A stretch of 12,370 nucleotides of DNA from JBJXFK01 sp046155505. GTDB lineage: Bacteria > Planctomycetota > Phycisphaerae > UBA1845 > Fen-1342. Position numbers and translations under genes: made by a program. The stretch's first letter is position 1; every line of letters starts with the position of its first letter. Shown here in pieces: positions 7,389-12,370 of the stretch. Location of the stretch: NCBI GenBank assembly GCA_046155505.1, contig JBJXFK010000168.1:1-12370 (forward strand). The letters are read 5' to 3'. The notes under the pieces are model-generated. The model did not search any database and was not told the DNA's origin. It saw only the letters and a list, made by a program, of their open reading frames with translations.

Positions 7389-10300
7389 CTAACACGAGCC
7401 TCCAAACACCACCAGCAATGACGCTAAATCCGCCAAGTCAACGTCTCCATCACCGTCGAAATCGCCCTGCCCACGCGTCGCGCCTTCAGGAAGTCCGAAG
7501 TTCACGAGAACGGTCGCCAGGTCAGCCAAATCAATGTCGCCATCTGCATCCGCATCTCCCGTGCAGCCCGGCCCGGGAAGGACTTCGAACGACTTCGAGA
7601 TGCTCTGGTACGTAACACCATCGCATACCGCCATACAGTGGTACTCGCCGGCGTCTCCGCTTTGAACCGGATCGATGCGCAGCCGATACGAGGTCGCACC
7701 ACTGATGCGATCTCCGTTTTGCAGCGGCCCGCCCGCGCGATACCACTGATACCGCGTGCTCGCTGCGTTTCGAGTCAGCACAAAGAACTCTGCGGCGCTT
7801 CCGCTTCGCGTCGGGGGCGCACCACCGATGAAAATGTCATACTCGTACGGGAGCAAAACGAATGCCTTGGGAAAGCCGCCGGGGCCACGAGCGTCCCCGC
7901 AGATCCATCCGGAATCGCTGATACCGCTTGGGTAGTGCAGCCGCCAAGTCGCCGGCAACTGCGCGACTTCGTTAAGAGAGACTCGCACGTCGCCGCGCCA
8001 GAGGATGGGCTCGAGTTGGCCGGTGAGCATCTCGACGCTTCCTACCATCAGCCCCGAGGCGTTCACCCGTTCTGCCGCACCCCGACGTGTCCCCGGGGGA
8101 GTCGAAAGCAGGCGCGGATTCCCGTATTCCCAGACGACCGGCGTTCGAAACTCATCGACAGCTCCCACAACCCAGCGTCCGGACAGGTCTTTCGCTTCCC
8201 CGTCTTCTGAGCCTGCTGGAAGTGCGAGCAATTCCGGTGTCGCGTCGTTCCAGACAACCGGCAGCCGAGGGAACCCGGGCGCGATCCGCGCGAGCGAGCC
8301 GGCGCAACGACCAAGGTCGTCAATCGAGCTTGCGGAGAAAAACAACATCCCCGGTAAGGACGATAGCTCTTCCAACGTATCTGGCTCTCGGAAAACGTAG
8401 GGTCTGTGCACGTCGCCAGATGCTGACGAGGCGGTGACCACCATCTCACCGGCGGCGTTCACGTCCAACGCAGTGCTGCTTGATGGCGTCCAATCAAACA
8501 GGTGATCGAGCGTGCGCAATGGTTGGCTCCCATCGCGATAGGCCGCCCGAGCCGGATCAGTGACCGAATCTCGCTTGAATCCAACCTCACGTTCGGCGTC
8601 ATTGATGGCGAAGGCATTCACTCGCGAATCAGGCCCAAGATCAACTCGAGAACCACCCTCGTCCCAGCGGATCGGAAGCGCGGCTGTGAAACCGGGGGTT
8701 TGGTACGTGCCGACAACGGTTCCCAAGTTGTTCAGGCCACGAGCGCTCGATTGGTTGTCCGGAACGACGCCGTCGAGAAGCCTCACATAGTACGGCGTCG
8801 GTTGCCCAGCGCAGCCATTGACCGTGAGCGTCGCCGCCGCGGACCGCCTCGTACCGCAGCCGCTGGTAACATCGCACCAGTACAGGCCCGCGCTCGCCGA
8901 AGTGACACGAGAAATCTGATGATACGGCTCGGTTGCCCCCGAAATCGGAGTGCCGCTGTGGAACCACTGGTACGTCATTGGCCGCGGCCCGGAAACCCGA
9001 ATCTCAAACGTCACCGACTCATTCAAACAACGGCTCTGCGACGTTGGCGAACGCGAGATGGTCGGAGCCGAGCTAAAAGTCAGCGAGACCGATTCCGTGA
9101 CCGCATTTCCACACGCATTCACTGCCACGACTCTGTATTGTCCTACATCGAGCGTGGTCGCGTCGTCAATCGTCAAGCTCGGAGTCGACGTCTCGACTTG
9201 CCCGCGAGGCGTGTCCCAGTCATAGCGGATCGGGCCCGAAGGCACGTCGAAGACCGCGGTGAACTGATGCGAGTCGCCGGGGCATAGCACGACGTCCGTC
9301 AAACCCTGCACGAGCTCGGGGCGACGCTCAACTACCGACACGAGAGTGGAGGTACTGAAAATCGATCCGCAAGGCGTCGTCACCAAGCACGAATACTCGC
9401 CCACATCATCAGCCGACGCCTGCGTGAACGAGATGCCGCGGGTGGTTTGAATGGTTGGCTGTCCGTTCTTGTACCAGCGATATGTGTACGGTCCGACACC
9501 CTGCGGCTCACAGTAGAGGCTCGCACTCCCCCCAACACAAAGGTTTAGCGCAGCGGGCAATGGGAGGATGTAGTCTTCGATTATGATAGAGACCCCGGCG
9601 CTCGTGCCCAAGCCGCACGGATTGCTGGCCCTGGCGACATAGGTGCCCGCATCAGAAGGGCTAACCTCTAGCACGCGCAAGAGCGGACCACCTGGATCAA
9701 TGGGGTCAACCACGGGCACGCCGTCTTTCGTCCACTCAAGAACCAGCGGTGCCTCGCCAACCGCACTCGCGCCCAATGTCAGCTCCGATCCTAAGCAGAC
9801 TCGCGTATCGGACACACTACTGATCGAAACAGTTGGCACAAAGCATATAGCGATGAATCGGCGATATACGTCCACAAGGCCATTGGTGTCGCTTGATGTC
9901 AAGTTTGCGGCACCCGACTCAAACACAAGCGAAAGGCCATTCCGACTCAGCATCGAGCCGCGATCCGTCGCACCGCAGTCGGCATCGGCGTAGGCTCCGT
10001 TTAGCGCTGGGGTTCCGCGCCGGACCCGGTCTGGGACGCGTTCGCGCAGTATAATATCGATGACCTCGGTGTCTCCAGCGAAATAGTTTGTCGCGCTGGT
10101 GGAAAACGTCACGTTGCGACCATCTCCGCCAATGCACGGGTTAGCGTGCGCATCGTTCCCCGTTTCGCCCGCCTGATTCCGAGACATCAGATCGTTAGAA
10201 CCTGTCGTCCGATCGACGAAATACACTTTGTTGAGGCTCTCGGTGCCGCCTTCCACGATGTTTGTTGCAGCCGAGACGTACACCAGATGCGCGGCGTCGT

Positions 10301-11132
10301 CAGACAACCAAGGTTGCTGCGCGGCGCCGTTTGGCAATCCGCCACCGAGCGCGACTGACCCGAGCGTCGTCGTGCCGCTGACAAGATCGTGAATGTGCAC
10401 CAACGGGTACCCGAGCTCAACCCCGCCGGTCAGCGCCGCATCGCTGCTGACAAAACCAACAAACCTCCCATTCGGTTCAATGTGAAAGTCGGGTAGCGCA
10501 GACACGGGTGTGCCGGTTGAATCCAGGCTCGCGCAGACGGTCGTGCCATTGGTGCGATCACGCACATAAACACGCCCGATTCCGGGCGACGCCTGAGGCA
10601 CTAGATTGCCTGCTTCGCTGTGAAACACGACAAATCGCCCATTGCCGGAGACCCGCGCGAACATCGCGTCCGCATCCGCAGGCAGCTCATCGGTCGACAC
10701 GCTTACGCGCTCGGTGAGGTTGTTCTGCAAATCGCGGATGTACACATCGACCAGGGAGTTCGTATCAGCGGGTGAAAGTTGGGATAGGGTGTGGAACACA
10801 ACAAACCGACCATTCGCGGAGATCATCGGCGCGTCGCAATCATGCGTTGCAAACGAACCGTCCGCTGCGATGCTGGCGAGTGCCAATGTGGTGCCGAGGT
10901 CGTCCATGTTGCGCACAAAAATGCTGCTCACGCCGCCCGCGCCGGCAACCAAGTTTGTCGCGCGGCTCTTGAACGCAACAAATCTGCCGTTGGAAGAAAC
11001 GCTGGGCTCGACGCAATCCGCGTTCGGCTGCGTCCGATTCAACCCGTAACTTACACGATTAGTTGCACCTTGGCCGAGCACTACGGATGTAATAACCACG
11101 TAGTTGATGAGCAACGCGGACACTGTTTTCAT
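7389..11132 (-). CDS. Giant secreted PD40 / Ig-like / HAF-repeat protein with C-terminal dockerin
   Basis: A 1247-residue exported protein with a typical signal peptide (MKTVSALL..., cleavage probably after VVLG near residue 20). Domains in order: about 43-427, seven PD40/TolB-like blades with the recurring SxNGRFVxF motif and VYVRD-type strands; 442-773, four Ig-like domains with paired Cys, each ending in the DAGTY/DVGEY/DVGQY/SAGLY tyrosine-corner motif; 781-1094, seven HAF-type repeats (xNxxGxxVG...P-x-x-W); 1099-1185, a fifth Ig-like domain (GDAGEYHC); 1189-1247, a dockerin-like pair of calcium loops (GDADADGDIDLADL, GDFDGDGDVDLADL). No catalytic motif was seen, so an adhesive or structural surface role is likely but inferred. 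The start at 11132 was chosen for the signal peptide and GGTGGAG seven bases upstream. An in-frame ATG at 11171 adds 13 residues but its AAGGAG is 16 bases away. GC is lower than in the left half of the window. No neighbour shares its transcript. Confidence 0.9.
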   Translation of the reverse strand: MKTVSALLINYVVITSVVLGQGATNRVSYGLNRTQPNADCVEPSVSSNGRFVAFKSRATNLVAGAGGVSSIFVRNMDDLGTTLALASIAADGSFATHDCDAPMISANGRFVVFHTLSQLSPADTNSLVDVYIRDLQNNLTERVSVSTDELPADADAMFARVSGNGRFVVFHSEAGNLVPQASPGIGRVYVRDRTNGTTVCASLDSTGTPVSALPDFHIEPNGRFVGFVSSDAALTGGVELGYPLVHIHDLVSGTTTLGSVALGGGLPNGAAQQPWLSDDAAHLVYVSAATNIVEGGTESLNKVYFVDRTTGSNDLMSRNQAGETGNDAHANPCIGGDGRNVTFSTSATNYFAGDTEVIDIILRERVPDRVRRGTPALNGAYADADCGATDRGSMLSRNGLSLVFESGAANLTSSDTNGLVDVYRRFIAICFVPTVSISSVSDTRVCLGSELTLGASAVGEAPLVLEWTKDGVPVVDPIDPGGPLLRVLEVSPSDAGTYVARASNPCGLGTSAGVSIIIEDYILPLPAALNLCVGGSASLYCEPQGVGPYTYRWYKNGQPTIQTTRGISFTQASADDVGEYSCLVTTPCGSIFSTSTLVSVVERRPELVQGLTDVVLCPGDSHQFTAVFDVPSGPIRYDWDTPRGQVETSTPSLTIDDATTLDVGQYRVVAVNACGNAVTESVSLTFSSAPTISRSPTSQSRCLNESVTFEIRVSGPRPMTYQWFHSGTPISGATEPYHQISRVTSASAGLYWCDVTSGCGTRRSAAATLTVNGCAGQPTPYYVRLLDGVVPDNQSSARGLNNLGTVVGTYQTPGFTAALPIRWDEGGSRVDLGPDSRVNAFAINDAEREVGFKRDSVTDPARAAYRDGSQPLRTLDHLFDWTPSSSTALDVNAAGEMVVTASSASGDVHRPYVFREPDTLEELSSLPGMLFFSASSIDDLGRCAGSLARIAPGFPRLPVVWNDATPELLALPAGSEDGEAKDLSGRWVVGAVDEFRTPVVWEYGNPRLLSTPPGTRRGAAERVNASGLMVGSVEMLTGQLEPILWRGDVRVSLNEVAQLPATWRLHYPSGISDSGWICGDARGPGGFPKAFVLLPYEYDIFIGGAPPTRSGSAAEFFVLTRNAASTRYQWYRAGGPLQNGDRISGATSYRLRIDPVQSGDAGEYHCMAVCDGVTYQSISKSFEVLPGPGCTGDADADGDIDLADLATVLVNFGLPEGATRGQGDFDGDGDVDLADLASLLVVFGGSC

Positions 11133-11139
11133 ACGAACA

Positions 11140-11146
11140 CTCCACC
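11140..11146 (-). promoter_or_regulatory. Ribosome binding site supporting the inner start of the giant PD40/Ig/HAF gene
   Basis: GGTGGAG on the minus strand, seven bases before the ATG at 11132. The alternative ATG at 11171 has AAGGAG 16 bases upstream, which is too far for normal initiation. Confidence 0.6.
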
Positions 11147-11703
11147 AAGCGCCAAACGAGGAACGAGACATTCATCGTAGAGCTTCGCTCCTTCGTGTTC
11201 AACGAAATTCCGAGAAGTCGAAATGAGAACTAGATGCCGAAAGTCGCAACCGTACGGGAATTCTCGGTCTCAGCATGCATCTTTTCGGACGACCACCAAA
11301 GAGCGACTGGGCGGGCGGCACGGCCGGAATCCGCAGTCGGTATGACGTTCGCCCCTTCGAATTTTCCGGGACGCGTGGCTTCCTTTCGCCGTACTTCACT
11401 TGTGTGTGCGCACGCTGCAAACATCGCCAGCATGAAACTCTGAGGCGAGCCTCCAGGCGGGTACCCGCACCCAGCTTGGTAATTCAAACACGGGAGGCTT
11501 CGCAGTGTCTTGCGTGAACTTGAACTGATCGCTCGCGCCCGTGTCGGTTGCACAAGCCGCTGGTTAACCGCGTGTTGCTCTCGATCGAGAGCACCCCTAA
11601 GCGCTAACTGGATGGGGTCTGTTAACGAGAGAAAGAGAGAACTCTCGGCCCGGAGCGGGCGGACGGGGGCGGCCGCTGGCGATTCGTCGACCGCGCGGGC
11701 GCT

Positions 11704-11724
11704 CTCTCGGCCCGCCGCCGAGAG
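11704..11724. repeat. Perfect 8-bp hairpin ctctcggc / gccgagag
   Basis: ctctcggc, a five-base ccgcc loop, then gccgagag. The 11-base motif ctctcggcccg also occurs at 11642-11652 as a direct repeat. There is no U-tract on either strand. It lies downstream of the tRNA-Asn gene and its role is unknown. Confidence 0.5.
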
Positions 11725-11770
11725 CCGCGTCGCGCGCAACCCCTTGCAAACACTGGCGGAAACGAACGAA

Positions 11771-11794
11771 CCCCGGAAGATCGCTCTCCCGGGG
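11771..11794 (-). terminator. Candidate terminator downstream of tRNA-Asn
   Basis: On the minus strand, CCCCGG pairs with CCGGGG; inside this, after one mismatch, AGA pairs with TCT around a four-base loop. The stem is followed by TTCGTTCGTTT, a partial U-rich tail. It lies about 48 bases after the tRNA 3' end and so is well placed to end that transcript. Confidence 0.45.
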
Positions 11795-11841
11795 CTCATC
11801 GTTAACTCGTTGGTCGCGTCGTTCCGCTACCGCTCGCTTAG

Positions 11842-11913
11842 CTCCCCGAGTAGGACTTGAACCTACAACAACCCGGTTAACAGCCGGGTGCTCTACCATT
11901 GAGCTATCGGGGA
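11842..11913 (-). tRNA. tRNA-Asn (anticodon GTT)
   Basis: A full 72-base cloverleaf reads on the minus strand. The acceptor TCCCCGA pairs with TCGGGGA, with discriminator G. The D arm is GCTC/GAGC with loop AATGGTA. The anticodon stem CCCGG/CCGGG holds the loop CTGTTAA, whose GTT reads the Asn codons AAC and AAU. The T arm is GTAGG-TTCAAGT-CCTAC. CCA is not encoded, so it must be added after transcription. No group I intron or attachment-site duplication is seen in the gene. Confidence 0.97.
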
Positions 11914-11963
11914 ATTCGCCGCCAGCGTCCGCGTGCGGGCACCGGCGGGGAAGCAAGCCTGAT

Positions 11964-11991
11964 ACGATATCGACTCGACCGACGGTGTCAA
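11964..11991 (-). promoter_or_regulatory. Sigma70-type promoter of tRNA-Asn
   Basis: On the minus strand TTGACA (11991-11986) is a perfect -35 box, followed after 16 bases by TATCGT (11969-11964), four of six matches to the -10 consensus. The -10 box lies 50 bases before the tRNA 5' end, leaving room for a processed leader. Confidence 0.6.
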
Positions 11992-12150
11992 TGCGTTCGC
12001 CGTTTCGTTTTTCGCCGCAGCACCGGCGTTGTGCGTTGGTAGAGCATCGAGCCGCGGGCGGCGATACGTGACGCGAGAGAATTTCGGACGCGTCTACCCG
12101 CGCCGCAGCACCGCGCGCCGCGAAATCCGAAGCCGCACTTTCGGTCGCCG

Positions 12151-12175
12151 CGGGGCACGGTGCCACAATGCCCCG
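12151..12175 (-). terminator. Hairpin after acpS, possible transcript end
   Basis: On the minus strand CGGGGCA and TGCCCCG form a perfect 7-bp GC-rich stem around an 11-base loop, about 23 bases after the acpS stop. No U-tract follows, so termination here may be inefficient or factor-assisted. Confidence 0.4.
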
Positions 12176-12197
12176 GTCCGATTTCGCATAAGAGCCG

Positions 12198-12370
12198 CTA
12201 TGCCTCCCCGACGCCGATCGCCGATGCCGTCGCGTAATCACCGGCGTGCGAAATCGACACCAGCCAGCGAGCGATGCCCAGCGCCGACGCGAGTTCGGCG
12301 GTCTTGCCGCGCAGCGTCAGCAGCGGACGGCCAAGCGGGTCGGGCAGCGTCTCGATGTCGGTCCACTCGA
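12198..12370 (-). CDS. acpS: Holo-[acyl-carrier-protein] synthase, C-terminal part
   Basis: The last 56 complete codons of a gene whose start lies beyond the right edge. The enzyme transfers 4'-phosphopantetheine from coenzyme A to a Ser of acyl carrier protein, activating it for fatty acid synthesis in the cytoplasm. The fragment begins at the EWTDIE stretch, continues with GRPLLTLRGKTAELA, and carries the family's diagnostic WLVSISHAGDYATASAI segment, corresponding to the W-x-VSISHxxxYAxAxAI consensus. It ends TAG at 12200-12198. The N-terminal metal-binding part (GxDIVxxxR and ERF motifs) is outside the window and cannot be checked. tRNA-Asn lies downstream on the same strand, but it has its own promoter and a hairpin separates the two. 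Confidence 0.9.
   Translation of the reverse strand, partial: EWTDIETLPDPLGRPLLTLRGKTAELASALGIARWLVSISHAGDYATASAIGVGEA

Larger units (their letters stand above)
11172..11841. other. Intergenic stretch with no supported gene
   Basis: About 670 bases between the giant gene and tRNA-Asn. The open frames here on both strands overlap one another, are rich in Arg, Ser and Ala, lack recognisable motifs and have no convincing ribosome site. From about 11635 rightwards it is dense in short inverted repeats and GC-rich blocks, including hairpins at 11704-11724 and 11771-11794. GTTAAC occurs at 11563, 11621 and 11801, and again at 11876 inside the tRNA. The left part, about 11172-11560, shows nothing I can name beyond the expected 5' leader of the giant gene. 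Confidence 0.5.

Noticed and set aside
11230..11799. 189-codon minus-strand open frame between the giant gene and the tRNA
   Set aside because: No ribosome site, domain or coding-like composition; it runs through the hairpin cluster.
11842..11913. tRNA-Asn as an integration site for a mobile element
   Set aside because: I found no duplicated tRNA 3' end in the window and no integrase gene.
11597..12241. 214-codon minus-strand open frame
   Set aside because: It reads straight through tRNA-Asn and its promoter and starts inside acpS in another frame.

Overview
The window looks like chromosomal DNA from a GC-rich planctomycete, probably of the Phycisphaerae or a related lineage. The grounds are two very large secreted proteins that end in dockerin-like paired calcium loops of the GD-x-DGDG-x-VDLxDLxxLLxxFG type, a long run of DCN-x-N-x-x-PDECD repeats, a Pmp/'choice-of-anchor Q'-like beta-helix, and HAF and PD40 repeats. 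This combination is typical of the secretomes of that phylum. The assignment is inference; no 16S rRNA or other marker is present.

Layout. (1) 26-4741, minus: a giant secreted S8 serine protease with a KP-43-like jelly roll, 22 Asp/Asn/Cys calcium-type repeats, a right-handed beta-helix and a C-terminal dockerin. (2) 4938-5675, plus: a membrane-embedded CTP-dependent lipid kinase of the SEC59/DGK1/VTE5 family, divergent from gene 1. (3) 5813-6892, plus: a secreted seven-bladed WD40 protein with its own ribosome binding site. (4) 6893-7388: no intact gene; it holds a perfect 20-bp palindrome and an orphan 3' fragment of an alpha/beta-hydrolase (proline-iminopeptidase-like) gene. (5) 7389-11132, minus: a second giant secreted protein with a PD40 propeller, four Ig-like domains, a HAF-repeat propeller, a fifth Ig-like domain and a dockerin. 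(6) 11133-11841: mostly empty, with hairpins near the tRNA end. (7) tRNA-Asn(GTT), minus, with a recognisable promoter. (8) The 3' end of acpS, minus, running off the right edge.

I see no multi-gene pathway or defence system. The genes are mostly single transcription units. The common theme is export: genes 1, 3 and 5 all have N-termini consistent with secretion, and 1 and 5 share the same type of C-terminal dockerin-like module, so they may share a surface or partner protein not encoded here. acpS and tRNA-Asn are housekeeping genes. The stretch from the hydrolase fragment to the tRNA has lower GC than the left half in the rows I counted, and has a possible 17-bp degenerate direct repeat at its ends. 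That hints, weakly, at a rearranged or acquired segment.
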